From Candidatus Binatia bacterium (GTDB taxonomy: Bacteria > Desulfobacterota > Binatia > UBA12015), in the NCBI GenBank assembly GCA_019749875.1, contig JAIEPK010000309.1:1-41747 (forward strand): 41,747 nt of DNA, given 5' to 3'. Below are positions 27,687 to 36,157 of the stretch, in pieces (the first letter of the stretch is position 1; the number at the start of each line of letters is the position of its first letter). A model generated the notes under the pieces. That model worked only from the letters and a program-made list of their open reading frames with translations, had not been told where the DNA came from and did no database searches. The translations under genes were made by a program, and so were the position numbers.

Positions 27687-28454
27687 TCAACGCCCGGCCT
27701 TGACCACTTCCCAGCGGCGGTCGAGCTCGTCCGCGGAGAGCCCCTGCATCTCCCGGCCGTCGCGTCGGACCCCCGCCTCGAGGCGGCGGAAGCGGTCCTC
27801 GAAGCGGTCGACGGCGTCCCCGAGGGCGCGCTCCGGCTCCAGGCCGAGCTTTCGGGCGAGGTTCGCCGTCGCGAGCAGCAGGTCGCCGAGCTCGGCCGAG
27901 ATCCGGTCGCGAGCACCCGTGCGCAGCGCCTCGCCGAGCTCCGCGCGCTCCTCGTCGACCTTGCGCAGCACGCCGTCCACGTCGGGCCAATCGAAGCCGA
28001 CCCGTGCGGCCTTGTCGCCGATGCGCTCGGCGCGCTGCAGGGCGGGTAAGGCGCGCGGCACGCCGTCGATCACCGAGGCATCGGCGCCGCGCTCGCGCTG
28101 CTTGATCTGCTCCCAGTTGCGCACCACGTCGTCGGCGCCCGAGACGCTGACGTCGCCGAACACGTGCGGGTGGCGGCGGCGCATCTTGTCGACGATGCTG
28201 CGGCAGACGTCGTCGACGGTGAAACGTCCGGCCTCGCGCGCCATCTCGGCGTGGAACACGACCTGCAGCAAGAGGTCGCCGAGCTCGGCGCAGAGCTCGC
28301 GCGGGTCGTCGTGATCGATGGCCTCCGCTACCTCGTACGCCTCTTCGATCACGTACTTGCGGATCGAATGGTGCGTCTGCTCGCGGTCCCACGGGCAACC
28401 GCCCGGTGCACGCAGCCGGGCCATGATCGCGATCAGCTCGTCGAACGACTCCAT
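27687..28454 (-). CDS. mazG: Nucleoside triphosphate pyrophosphohydrolase MazG
   Basis: 255 residues, the two-domain form. MazG removes pyrophosphate from (deoxy)NTPs and limits non-canonical nucleotides. APGGCPWDREQTHHSIRKY, the metal-binding EEAYEVAEAID and ELGDLLLQVVFHAEMA form the first domain; FDWPDVDGVLRKVDEE and ELGDLLLATANLAR form the second. ATG 28454. It is divergent from the glutaredoxin gene and upstream of rpsT. Confidence 0.95.
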   Translation of the reverse strand: MESFDELIAIMARLRAPGGCPWDREQTHHSIRKYVIEEAYEVAEAIDHDDPRELCAELGDLLLQVVFHAEMAREAGRFTVDDVCRSIVDKMRRRHPHVFGDVSVSGADDVVRNWEQIKQRERGADASVIDGVPRALPALQRAERIGDKAARVGFDWPDVDGVLRKVDEERAELGEALRTGARDRISAELGDLLLATANLARKLGLEPERALGDAVDRFEDRFRRLEAGVRRDGREMQGLSADELDRRWEVVKAGR

Positions 28455-28570
28455 CGGGTCTCCTTGCTGCGACTGCGCGACTCGGCCGCGCGGCGGTACG
28501 CACGCGCGAGCCGCGTTGCTCCGTGTCGGCCACCGTACTACCTAGGCAAGCGAGAGGTGCGAAGCACGCG

Positions 28571-28828
28571 ATGGCCGAGGTGAAGATCTACACGACGCGC
28601 TACTGCCCGTACTGCCACGCGGCGACCGCGCTGCTCACGGAGAAGAACGTCGCGTTCGAGGAGATCGACGTCACGGGCGACTCCGCCGCGCGCGCCGATC
28701 TCGCGCAGCGCACGGGCCGACGAACGGTGCCGCAGGTGTTCATCGACGGGGAGCCGGTCGGCGGCTACGACGACCTCGCGGCGCTCGACCGCTCTGGACG
28801 CCTGGACCAGATGCTCGACGCAGGGTGA
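28571..28828 (+). CDS. grxC: Glutaredoxin
   Basis: 85 residues. The thioredoxin-fold active site CPYC is at residues 12-15 in TTRYCPYCHAATALL, with cis-proline TVPQVFIDGE and GGYDDL, the standard GrxC pattern. It reduces disulfides using glutathione or a similar thiol. It overlaps pyrD by four bases (GTGA). GAGAGG precedes the ATG by about 14 bases. Confidence 0.93.
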   Translation: MAEVKIYTTRYCPYCHAATALLTEKNVAFEEIDVTGDSAARADLAQRTGRRTVPQVFIDGEPVGGYDDLAALDRSGRLDQMLDAG

Positions 28829-29919
28829 GCACGATCTATCGTCTCCTGCGCGGCGCGCTGTTCCGGCTCGACGCCGAGCGCGCGCACCATCTCGCGATCG
28901 ATGCCGCCGCGCTGGCCGAGTGGATGCTCGAGCACGGTGCCGGCTCGCTCCTGCATGCGCCGCCCGCGGGCGAGCCCGTGCAGCTGCTCGGCAAGACGTT
29001 CGCCAATCGCATCGGTCTTGCCGCCGGCTTCGACAAGAACGGCGTCGCGCCGCACCTGTGGTCGCACCTCGGCTTCGGCTTCGCGGAGCTCGGCACGATC
29101 ACGGCACGCGCCCAGCCCGGCAACCCGCGGCCGCGGATGTTCCGCTTGCCGGCCGCGCGCGCGGTGGTGAATCGCCTCGGCTTCAACAATCTGGGCGCCG
29201 AAGAGGTCGCGCGCCGCTTGCGGAAGCGCCTCGCGCGGCGGCCGCGGATCCCGATCGGCCTCAACATTGGTTGCTCGAAGGTCTCGGTGGGCGACGAGAC
29301 GGCGGAGCGCGAGGACTACCGCACGTCGACCCGGCTGCTGGCGCCGCTCGCCGACTATCTCGCGATCAACGTCAGCTCGCCGAACACGCCGGGATTGCGG
29401 AACCTGCACGAGCCCGGGCGTCTGTGCCGCCTGGTGGACGTGGTGGTGCGCGAGATCGATGGGCTGGGGCTCGCGGCACCCGTTCCGGTGCTCGTCAAGC
29501 TGTCGCCGGACCTCGCGGACGACGACATCCCCGCGATCTGTGCCGCGGCCCGCGACGGCGGTGCTGCGGGCTTCATCGCGACCAACACGACGGTGTCGCG
29601 TCCGCGTGTCAGCGGGGCCGCGGCTGCAGAAGCGGGCGGGCTGTCCGGACCGCCGCTGCGCCCGCGCGCGACCGAGGTGCTGCGCCGGGTCAGGGCCGCG
29701 GTGGGCGACGGCGTGCCGCTGATCGGCGTCGGCGGTGTCGAGAGCCCCGACGACGTGCGCGAGAAGCTCGCCGCGGGGGCCGACCTGGTCGCGCTCTACA
29801 CCGCGTTGATCTATGCGGGCCCACTGCTGCCGCGGCGTCTCGCGCAGGCGATCGCGCGACCGGCGGCCGGCCGGATCAGCGCGTCCGTGCCGACGGAATC
29901 CGCGTCAGCAGGTCGTTGA
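28825..29919 (+). CDS. pyrD: Dihydroorotate dehydrogenase (quinone), class 2
   Basis: 364 residues, GTG start. It oxidises dihydroorotate to orotate at the membrane and passes electrons to quinone. The N-terminal helical extension (YRLLRGALFRLDAERAHHLA) is the membrane-docking region of class 2 enzymes. The FMN barrel has GLAAGFDKNG, NRLGFNNLG, INVSSPNTPGLR with the catalytic serine, and the phosphate-binding LIGVGGVES. Its last 44 bases overlap, antisense, the 3' end of the next minus-strand gene. Confidence 0.95.
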   Translation: MSTIYRLLRGALFRLDAERAHHLAIDAAALAEWMLEHGAGSLLHAPPAGEPVQLLGKTFANRIGLAAGFDKNGVAPHLWSHLGFGFAELGTITARAQPGNPRPRMFRLPAARAVVNRLGFNNLGAEEVARRLRKRLARRPRIPIGLNIGCSKVSVGDETAEREDYRTSTRLLAPLADYLAINVSSPNTPGLRNLHEPGRLCRLVDVVVREIDGLGLAAPVPVLVKLSPDLADDDIPAICAAARDGGAAGFIATNTTVSRPRVSGAAAAEAGGLSGPPLRPRATEVLRRVRAAVGDGVPLIGVGGVESPDDVREKLAAGADLVALYTALIYAGPLLPRRLAQAIARPAAGRISASVPTESASAGR

Positions 29920-30322
29920 CCTCGCCGAACAGCTCGCGCCGCGGCGCTTGCGCTCCGCTCGTGGTGGCCTCGGCCGGTGTCGCCGGATCTTCGTCCGGAT
30001 CGGCATCGCCGCGCAGGTCGATCTCCGTGCTGCGGTCGAGGTGGATCGCGAAGTCGCTCACGGCGGCTTTGCGGTGTCCGGCCTCGTCGCGCGTCTCCGA
30101 TTCGGGCTCGCGTGCCAGGATCGCGCGCGTTGCCGTGGCGATCGACCGCAGCGTCAGCGCCACATAGACCACGAACACGAAGCCGAACAGGCCGAGCGTC
30201 GTGGTCAGGGCCTCGGGCGGTGGCGCGTCGCTCGCGAAGCCCATCTCGGCGGCCAGCCGCAGCGCCACGACCCCGAGCAAGGGAACTGCTCCGAGCACCA
30301 GAAGCAGATCGCGCAGCGTCAT
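29876..30322 (-). CDS. Two-helix membrane protein of unknown function
   Basis: 148 residues from ATG 30322. Two hydrophobic segments (LLLVLGAVPLLGVVALRLA and LGLFGFVFVVYVALTL) are followed by a ~90-residue acidic soluble tail (STEIDLRGDADPDEDPATPA) ending LLTRIPSARTR. Not recognised. The 3' 44 bases overlap pyrD in antisense orientation. It is divergent from the coiled-coil gene at 30508. Confidence 0.7.
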   Translation of the reverse strand: MTLRDLLLVLGAVPLLGVVALRLAAEMGFASDAPPPEALTTTLGLFGFVFVVYVALTLRSIATATRAILAREPESETRDEAGHRKAAVSDFAIHLDRSTEIDLRGDADPDEDPATPAEATTSGAQAPRRELFGEVNDLLTRIPSARTR

Positions 30323-30507
30323 CCCCGTTCCCCTTCCGCGAGTCGTCGCGCCTGCGCGTCCCGTACGTGCGGACCGGCACGAGGTCAAGTCGTTCCGCCC
30401 GAGCATCTTGCTTCGCTGCCCGGCGATCTCTACCGTCGCGCGTTGCGAGATTGCACGGGGAGGTTGGAGTTGTGTGCTCGCCCGAGCCTCGAGGTGGAGA
30501 CCCTCCG

Positions 30508-31023
30508 ATGGACCCAGCGCGGAACGGCGTGAACGACGGCGACGAACGGTCGGTGGAGCGACGCGAGTTGGCGCAGAGATCGATCCGGCGAGTCGCTCTC
30601 GTCCTGCCGTTCCTGTGCTTCTTCGTGGCTGGCTCGAGCCACGCCGCGGGCACACCGAAGCCGTCGCCGACGCCGAACCCGATGATCGCACAGCTGGACG
30701 GGGTGATCGCCGAGCTGCGCGAGATCAACGCCACGATCGCGTCCTTGCGCACCGCGGTGAACGAGCTCGGCGGACGGATCGACAAGCTCGAGCAGGTGTC
30801 GAGCGACGTCAACGACGTCAAGGCGACGGTCGTGCCGATGCGCGAGGAGGTGCGCGGTCTGTACGTCGAGACCAGCAACGTGCGCAGCGAGATCTCGCGG
30901 CTCGAGGAGAAGAGCGTCGCGGAGGCCGAGTCGCTGGGCAAGAGCCGCTACGTGTTCACGCTGCTGCTGGTCGCGACGATGGTCTTGCAGGTCGTGGTCC
31001 TCGCAGCGCTACTGCGCCGGTGA
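30508..31023 (+). CDS. Membrane-anchored coiled-coil protein
   Basis: 171 residues, not recognised. A basic N-terminus leads to a hydrophobic signal-like segment (VALVLPFLCFFVAGSSHAAG), a Pro/Thr linker (TPKPSPTPNP), a ~75-residue coiled coil (AELREINATIASLRTAVNEL and onwards to ISRLEEKSVAEAESLG), and a C-terminal membrane helix (FTLLLVATMVLQVVVLAALL). It would expose a rod-like coil outside the cytoplasmic membrane. GGAG precedes the ATG. The final 15 bases overlap the convergent gene at 31009. Confidence 0.72.
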   Translation: MDPARNGVNDGDERSVERRELAQRSIRRVALVLPFLCFFVAGSSHAAGTPKPSPTPNPMIAQLDGVIAELREINATIASLRTAVNELGGRIDKLEQVSSDVNDVKATVVPMREEVRGLYVETSNVRSEISRLEEKSVAEAESLGKSRYVFTLLLVATMVLQVVVLAALLRR

Positions 31024-31443
31024 CGGCGTCGGTGCGGCCGCGACGTCCATCAGCGTCAGGAACGAGCTGCCGGCATTCAAGTTGCCGGTGATCGTCAGCC
31101 GCGTGCCCGGCTTCGCACCAGTGATCTTCGCGATCGCGCCGTCACGACCCTCGACCCGGAGCGGCGGCGGACCGGGGCCCAGCGCGCTGAAGATCTCCGG
31201 CGCCATGGCGGGATTCCCGGTCATCTTCTGCGCCGCGAGCACGCTGTACGGGATGCTCTTGGCCCCGATCGCGAGCGTCAGATCGCCGACGCTTCCCGGC
31301 ACGGCACTCTCGCCGATCACGCCGTCGAAGCGCACGACGTCGAATCCGGCGAAGCTCGGCGCCGCGTGGCTGATGAAGATCGCCGCGGACAGTGCGATCA
31401 CGACCCCGAGGGCGCGCTGAAGAAACCGACGCGGATGGCTCAT
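31009..31443 (-). CDS. Secreted protein of unknown function
   Basis: 144 residues from ATG 31443. A signal peptide (LGVVIALSAAIFISHAAPSFAG) precedes a small, probably beta-rich domain that includes GVIGESAVPGSVGDLTLAIG and GAKPGTRLTITGNLNAGSSF, reminiscent of an OB- or DUF5666-like strand pattern but not identified. It is divergent from the glycosyltransferase gene and overlaps the coiled-coil gene at its 3' end. Confidence 0.7.
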   Translation of the reverse strand: MSHPRRFLQRALGVVIALSAAIFISHAAPSFAGFDVVRFDGVIGESAVPGSVGDLTLAIGAKSIPYSVLAAQKMTGNPAMAPEIFSALGPGPPPLRVEGRDGAIAKITGAKPGTRLTITGNLNAGSSFLTLMDVAAAPTPSPAQ

Positions 31444-31486
31444 GCCGCCTGATATCGGGGAGTGCGCGAGCAGACAATCGTCCGGT

Positions 31487-32182
31487 GTGGCGACGCCGGC
31501 GTCGCCCAGCATCTCGGTGGTGGTGCCGGCCCTCAACGAGGCGGCGACGATCGTCGAGGTGCTGTCGTCGGCCCGGCAGCGCGGCGTGAAGGAGATCGTC
31601 GTCGTCGACGGCGGCAGCAGCGATGCGACCGTCGCGCGCGCGCGCACGGTCGCGGACCGGGTTCTCACCGCACCCCGTGGACGCGCGGCACAGATGAACG
31701 CCGGAGCGGCGGCGTCGAGTGGTGACGTGCTGCTGTTCCTGCATGCAGACACGCAGCTGTGCGCGGGCTCCGCCGACGCCGTGCGAAGGGCGATCGTCGG
31801 CGGTGCCGTCGCCGGGCGCTTCGACGTCCGTCTCGACGGCGAGCACGGCTTCTTGCCGGTGATCGCATGGCTGATGAACTTCCGGTCGCGCTGGACGGGG
31901 ATCGCGACCGGCGATCAGGCGATGTTCGTCCGGCGCGACGTCTTCGTCGCCCTCGGCGGCTTCGCACCGCTGCCCTTGATGGAGGACGTCGAGCTCTCCA
32001 GCCGGCTGCGGCGTACCGGGCGAATCGCCGCGCTGCGGAGCCGGGTCGTGACCTCGGCCCGGCGCTGGGAGGAGCACGGCGTCGCACGGACCATCGTGCT
32101 CATGTGGGCGTTGCGCCTCGCGTACGCGTGCGGCGTGCCGGCGGACAGGCTCGCGCGCTGGTACCGCCGATCGAACGACTGA
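31487..32182 (+). CDS. TIGR04283-type family 2 glycosyltransferase
   Basis: 231 residues from GTG 31487. GT-A start SISVVVPALNEAATIVEVL, the VVVDGGSSDAT nucleotide-sugar pocket, FLHADTQL in place of a classic DxD, and PLMEDVELSSRLRRTG are typical of TIGR04283 ("transferase 2, rSAM/selenodomain-associated"). No radical SAM partner is nearby. The upstream ATG at 31442 is rejected because it would overlap the divergent gene's start codon; GACAAT eight bases ahead of the GTG may be a -10 element. Confidence 0.85.
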   Translation: MATPASPSISVVVPALNEAATIVEVLSSARQRGVKEIVVVDGGSSDATVARARTVADRVLTAPRGRAAQMNAGAAASSGDVLLFLHADTQLCAGSADAVRRAIVGGAVAGRFDVRLDGEHGFLPVIAWLMNFRSRWTGIATGDQAMFVRRDVFVALGGFAPLPLMEDVELSSRLRRTGRIAALRSRVVTSARRWEEHGVARTIVLMWALRLAYACGVPADRLARWYRRSND

Positions 32183-32207
32183 GCCGCCGCGTACCGTCGG
32201 ATCTGCG

Positions 32208-33779
32208 CTAGATGCCGTCGTCGCGCAGCGCGCGACCACCTCGCCAGCCGGCCGAGTGCAGCGGCGGCGTCACCGCGTCGGCGGCGCCGAACAACGCGGT
32301 CGACTCGTGCTCGATCGCCCGGATGTGCTCGGCCTGCTGCTTGTGGCTGCGGTGGTTGACACCGATCGCGAACGAAACCGGCAGTCCGGGGCCGAGGCTC
32401 TCCGGGGCACTCGGCTCGAACTGGCTGACGTGGAAGAACAACGTCCGGTTGTCGTCGCCATAGGAGATGAAGCCGAAGCCGCGATCGGCGAAGTAGTTCG
32501 CCACGTGCCCGGTGACGCGTGGCGGGGCCTGCTCGCCGAGCACGGCCGCGACGTCCGCGGGCAGCGGCGCGTCGACGATGGCCCGCGCCGTCTCGCTCGC
32601 ACCCGACTGCACGAGACGCGCCCGCGTCTGCTCCAGGAGCGTGCGTGCCGGCTCGTCCTCAGAATCGTGCTCGGCCGCGGCCTGCAGGTGCTTCAGGGCG
32701 TCGGACGGGCGACCGTAGGCGAGCAGGATGCGCGCGAGGCGGGTCTCGACGTCGACCGCGAGCGTCGACAGGGGAGGCACCCGTCCCGCCGCGAGGCGCT
32801 CGAGCTCTTGTACAGCGGTGGCCGGCCTGCCGAGCAGCAGCTGCAGCTCTGCGAGCTCGATGCGGATCTGCACCTCGCCCTGCGGATGGTCACGCAGCGC
32901 ACGGCAGAGCGAGCGCGCTGCGTCGACGTTCCGCCCGGCTCGCATCTGCATGCGAGCGAGCGCGATCAGCGCGACCGCGCCCTTGGGCAGCTCGCTGGCG
33001 CGCTCGATGGCCGCTTCCGCCTCTTCGAGACGGCCGGCGAGCTCGTACGCGCGGCCGAGTCGCTCCCAGATCACCGCGGAACAAGGATCGATCTCGCGCG
33101 CCGCCTCGAGCTCGCGCAGGGCGGCCGCCGCGTCTCCGTCGCGCAGGTACGTCTCGCCGTAGCTCGCGAGACGGTGCTCCGGCTTGATGACCTTCTCGTG
33201 CAGGCGGTCGTCGAGGGCCGCGCAGGCGTCCAGCGCCGTGCGCGCTTCGTCGGTGAGCCCGATCTCGCGCAGGTTGCGCGCGAGATGGAAAAGAATCTGC
33301 ACCTGGATGCCGCGGCTGCGCTCGCGCTGGTCGGGCGGTGCCTTCTCGAAGGCGGCGCAGGCCAGACGCAGTGCGGCCACCGCGCCGCGCGGCCGGTGCA
33401 GCCGCTCCAGGCAGTAGCCCTTTCGGAACAGGCACAGGTGATAGCCGGGAAACGTCTCGAGCGCGCGGTCGTACCACGTCAGTGCGCGTGCCCAGCGCTT
33501 CTTGCGCTGGAAGAACCAGCCGATCTGGCAACGGTACAGCGCGGCTCGCCGTGGGTGCAGCTGCGCGCAGCGCAGAAAATACGTCTCGACCTTGGCGTCG
33601 TTGCCGACCAGCGAGTACGTGCGCGCGATCTCCAGCACCAACTCGACGTCGTCCCAGAGCGCGCCGCGCTCCTGATCGATCGCGCCGTAACGCGCGAGGA
33701 TCTGCTTCAGGTCGCCGCGCTCGCGCTGCGCACGCACCGTCGCGAGGCGTTGCGCCGCGTCGGGATCGTTGCGCGTCAT
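32208..33779 (-). CDS. TPR protein with C-terminal cold-shock domain
   Basis: 523 residues. Helical TPR-like repeats occupy about 20-400 (for example ALTWYDRALETFPGYHLCLFRKGYCLERLHR and VIWERLGRAYELAGRLEEAEAAIERA). Residues ~424-488 form a cold-shock domain: RNP1 GFGFI at 434-438, RNP2 LFFHVSQ at 447-453, and the closing strands LPVSFAIG and AEHIRAI. I expect a cytoplasmic protein that binds RNA or single-stranded DNA and partners through the TPRs. The architecture is unusual. Its ATG overlaps the purN stop by four bases, so it is in the same operon. Confidence 0.85.
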   Translation of the reverse strand: MTRNDPDAAQRLATVRAQRERGDLKQILARYGAIDQERGALWDDVELVLEIARTYSLVGNDAKVETYFLRCAQLHPRRAALYRCQIGWFFQRKKRWARALTWYDRALETFPGYHLCLFRKGYCLERLHRPRGAVAALRLACAAFEKAPPDQRERSRGIQVQILFHLARNLREIGLTDEARTALDACAALDDRLHEKVIKPEHRLASYGETYLRDGDAAAALRELEAAREIDPCSAVIWERLGRAYELAGRLEEAEAAIERASELPKGAVALIALARMQMRAGRNVDAARSLCRALRDHPQGEVQIRIELAELQLLLGRPATAVQELERLAAGRVPPLSTLAVDVETRLARILLAYGRPSDALKHLQAAAEHDSEDEPARTLLEQTRARLVQSGASETARAIVDAPLPADVAAVLGEQAPPRVTGHVANYFADRGFGFISYGDDNRTLFFHVSQFEPSAPESLGPGLPVSFAIGVNHRSHKQQAEHIRAIEHESTALFGAADAVTPPLHSAGWRGGRALRDDGI

Positions 33780-34381
33780 GGAACTCCTCCGATCACGCGC
33801 CGTCCGACGACGCGCAGCTCGCCGCGCGCAAGGCGCTGCAGTGCGAGTGGGTAGATCCGGTGCTCCTCGGCGAGCAGGCGCTCGGAGAGGGTCTGCTCGG
33901 TGTCGTCGTCGAGCACCGGGACGACCGCCTGCGCGATGATCGGCCCATGGTCCATCTGCTCGTCGACGAAGTGCACGGTGACGCCGGCGATGCGCGCGCC
34001 GTACTCGAGGGCCTGCCGCTGCGCGTGCAGGCCTTTGAAGGACGGCAGCAACGCCGGATGAATGTTCACGACGCGTCCGGGAAAGGCACGCAAGAAGATG
34101 CCGGTCACCAGCCGGTCGAAGCCGGCGAGCGCGACGCTGTCGACCCCATGCGTGCGCAGCTGAGCCACCAGGGCCGCATCATACGCTTCGCGGTCGGGAT
34201 AGGAGCCGTGCTCGAGCACGGTGGTCGGGACGCCCGCTTCGCGCGCGACGTCGAGGCCGGCAGCGGCCGGTCGATTGCTGAGCACCAGTCGGATGCGTGC
34301 ATCGAGCTGCCGATCACGGACCGCCCTCAGGATGGCTCCGAGGTTCGACCCTCGACCGGAAATCAGGATTGCCAGCTCCAC
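33776..34381 (-). CDS. purN: Phosphoribosylglycinamide formyltransferase
   Basis: 201 residues, GTG start at 34381. PurN transfers a formyl group from 10-formyl-THF to GAR in purine synthesis. LAILISGRGSNLGAIL at the N-terminus, LAGFDRLVTGIFL, the catalytic IHPALLPSFKGLHA (conserved Asn replaced by its neighbours' pattern NIHPALLPS) and VHFVDEQMDHGPII are diagnostic. It is followed by the TPR/cold-shock gene with an ATGA overlap. Confidence 0.95.
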   Translation of the reverse strand: MELAILISGRGSNLGAILRAVRDRQLDARIRLVLSNRPAAAGLDVAREAGVPTTVLEHGSYPDREAYDAALVAQLRTHGVDSVALAGFDRLVTGIFLRAFPGRVVNIHPALLPSFKGLHAQRQALEYGARIAGVTVHFVDEQMDHGPIIAQAVVPVLDDDTEQTLSERLLAEEHRIYPLALQRLARGELRVVGRRVIGGVP

Positions 34382-34428
34382 CGTGTGCGTCCCCTCGTCC
34401 CGCTCTCCTCCGCGTCAAGCCGTGCTCT

Positions 34429-34457
34429 GTCGTAGCCCTACGAGCCCGGCCGGGCAA
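34429..34457 (-). promoter_or_regulatory. Possible purN promoter
   Basis: Minus-strand TTGCCC (34452-34457) and TACGAC (34429-34434) are 17 bases apart in the 104-base gap between the methyltransferase gene and purN. The -10 match is weak. Confidence 0.3.
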
Positions 34458-34485
34458 GCGTTTTCCACCCCTTCAGGCAAGAAAT

Positions 34486-35058
34486 TTATACCTTACGAAC
34501 GGCGATCGCGGCGAGGTGTGCCGCGTCGTCGCCGTGTCCGACCAGTCCCTCGTGCATCTCGACGATCTCCACCGCGACAGCCGTCGCGCCGCACAGTCGC
34601 GCGAGCTCGCCCGGCTCGAGACAGAACGAGCGTCGCGGATGACCGGTGGCCTCGTACTGCGCGACCAGGAACGTCTCGATCAGCAGCTCGCCGCCGCGTA
34701 CCAGCAGCCGAAGGAGCTCGGGGATGATCGCGCGATCGAGGAAGCGTGTCTGGACGATCAGCGCGAACGTCGTGGCGCGAAAGGGCAATGCGGCGGCGTC
34801 GGCGACGACCGCAAGGATGCGGCCGTCGTCCTCCGCGACGCGCCGGCACGCGCTCGCCGCGTAGTCGAGCGCGACGGTGCGAAAGCCGTGCTCCGCGAGC
34901 AAGATGGAATGGCGGCCCGACCCACACGCGAGGTCGAGCGCCGGTGCTCCGGGCAGGCGTCGCGCGACGCGCGCGGCGTGGCGGGCGACGAAGGGGGAAG
35001 GGGCGCTGCGCTCCGGACGAGCACGATGCCGCTCGTGCCACTGCGCCCGATCGCTCAT
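34486..35058 (-). CDS. Class I SAM-dependent methyltransferase
   Basis: 190 residues from ATG 35058. The SAM-binding motif I is ALDLACGSGRHSILLAEHG; AVVADAAALPFRATTF is motif II, and LLVRGGELLIETF follows the usual post-motif. It resembles TehB-like small methyltransferases, but the substrate is unknown. Its ATG overlaps the comF stop codon (ATGA), which places both in one minus-strand operon. Confidence 0.85.
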   Translation of the reverse strand: MSDRAQWHERHRARPERSAPSPFVARHAARVARRLPGAPALDLACGSGRHSILLAEHGFRTVALDYAASACRRVAEDDGRILAVVADAAALPFRATTFALIVQTRFLDRAIIPELLRLLVRGGELLIETFLVAQYEATGHPRRSFCLEPGELARLCGATAVAVEIVEMHEGLVGHGDDAAHLAAIAVRKV

Positions 35059-35789
35059 GCGCGCGCCCGCTGCACCGCCGCACGCGGCGGTGTGCGCGCG
35101 AAGGTCCAGACGTCGATGCGCGTCGCGCCGGCGGCGAGGAGGGCGGCGCAGCAGGCACGCACCGTCGCACCGGTCGTGACGACGTCGTCGACGAGCAGCA
35201 CCGATCGACCGGTCAGGCACAAGCCCGGACGTGCGGTGAAGGCGTCGTGAACGTTGCGCTGCCGCTCGATGCGTCCGAGGGTCGCCTGGGACGCCGTCGT
35301 CACGTCGCGCTGCAGGGCATCGACGGCGATGCGCTCGTGTGGACGCGCGAGCGCACGTGCGAGGACCGCGGCCTGATTGAAGCCGCGCTGGGCGAGCCGG
35401 CTCGGGTGGAGCGGAACGGGCACGACGACGTCATAGCACTCCGCGTGCGGGCTCCTATGCTCCGCGAGCAGCGTCGCGATGGCCGCACCGACGACGTGAT
35501 CACCGCCATACTTCCAGCGCTGCAGGAGTCGGCTCGAGAGATCGTCGTCGCGGTAGACCACGCATGCGCGCGCGCGTCCGAACGGCGGTGCTTCACCGCA
35601 GCAGCGCGCACAGAGCCGGCTGCTGCCGGGCTCGCTGCACCGCGGGCACGCGTCGGTGTCGCGCAGTGGTGTGAGCGTGCCGCGGCACGATCGACAGAGC
35701 TGCGGTCGGCGGGGCGAGTGCAGCGCCCGGTCGCACGCGGGACAGCGTGGTGGGTAGAGAAGGCTCAGCAAAAGGTCTACGCTGCGCAC
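35055..35789 (-). CDS. comF: ComF-family phosphoribosyltransferase-like protein
   Basis: 244 residues from GTG 35789. ComF proteins take part in DNA uptake in competent bacteria. The N-terminal zinc ribbon has CPACDRALH, CRSC, CPRC and CARCC; the PRTase fold includes VVPVPLHPSRLAQRGFNQA and the PRPP loop VLLVDDVVTTGATVRACC. The start is uncertain: the GTG has no ribosome binding site, but minus-strand GATTAT nine bases upstream may be a -10 element. Competence is not shown by this gene alone. Confidence 0.9.
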   Translation of the reverse strand: MRSVDLLLSLLYPPRCPACDRALHSPRRPQLCRSCRGTLTPLRDTDACPRCSEPGSSRLCARCCGEAPPFGRARACVVYRDDDLSSRLLQRWKYGGDHVVGAAIATLLAEHRSPHAECYDVVVPVPLHPSRLAQRGFNQAAVLARALARPHERIAVDALQRDVTTASQATLGRIERQRNVHDAFTARPGLCLTGRSVLLVDDVVTTGATVRACCAALLAAGATRIDVWTFARTPPRAAVQRARA

Positions 35790-35867
35790 GACCGCCGCAT
35801 AATCGGGGGGATCGGGTGTGACCAGGGCACGGAATGCAGAACCGTGCCCACTGTGGGAGGGGGAGCG

Positions 35868-36062
35868 ATGTTCCGCTTCATCCTGGGCGTCGTCGTCGGA
35901 GGGGTGCTCACGTTCTGGGGGCTCACGGGACAGATCCCGTGGCGTGACGAGGTCGAGTCGTGGTTTGCCCGCGCGGCGTCCTCGTACACGGCGCAGGAGC
36001 ACCACCGCGAGGCGAACAACGTGATCGCGGGCGAGCAGCCCGCCGCGAAGCCGAAGCGCTGA
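35868..36062 (+). CDS. Small single-pass membrane protein
   Basis: 64 residues. A strong ribosome binding site (GGGAGGGGGAG) precedes ATG 35868. One N-terminal hydrophobic helix (FRFILGVVVGGVLTFWGL) and a charged soluble tail (HHREANNVIAGEQPAAKPKR). Not recognised. It is divergent from comF and 95 bases ahead of greA. Confidence 0.72.
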   Translation: MFRFILGVVVGGVLTFWGLTGQIPWRDEVESWFARAASSYTAQEHHREANNVIAGEQPAAKPKR

Positions 36063-36157
36063 GCTGCGCGAAGCACGCGCGAGGTGCGCCTGCGCGACGA
36101 GCGCGGTAGAGCAACCGGCTTGCGCAATCCCGCGCGACGCGTCAGGGAAGGTTTCGC

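Noticed and set aside
31442-31486. Upstream ATG for the glycosyltransferase
   Set aside because: It would overlap the start codon of the divergent gene at 31443 and leave no promoter room; GTG 31487 fits the domain start.
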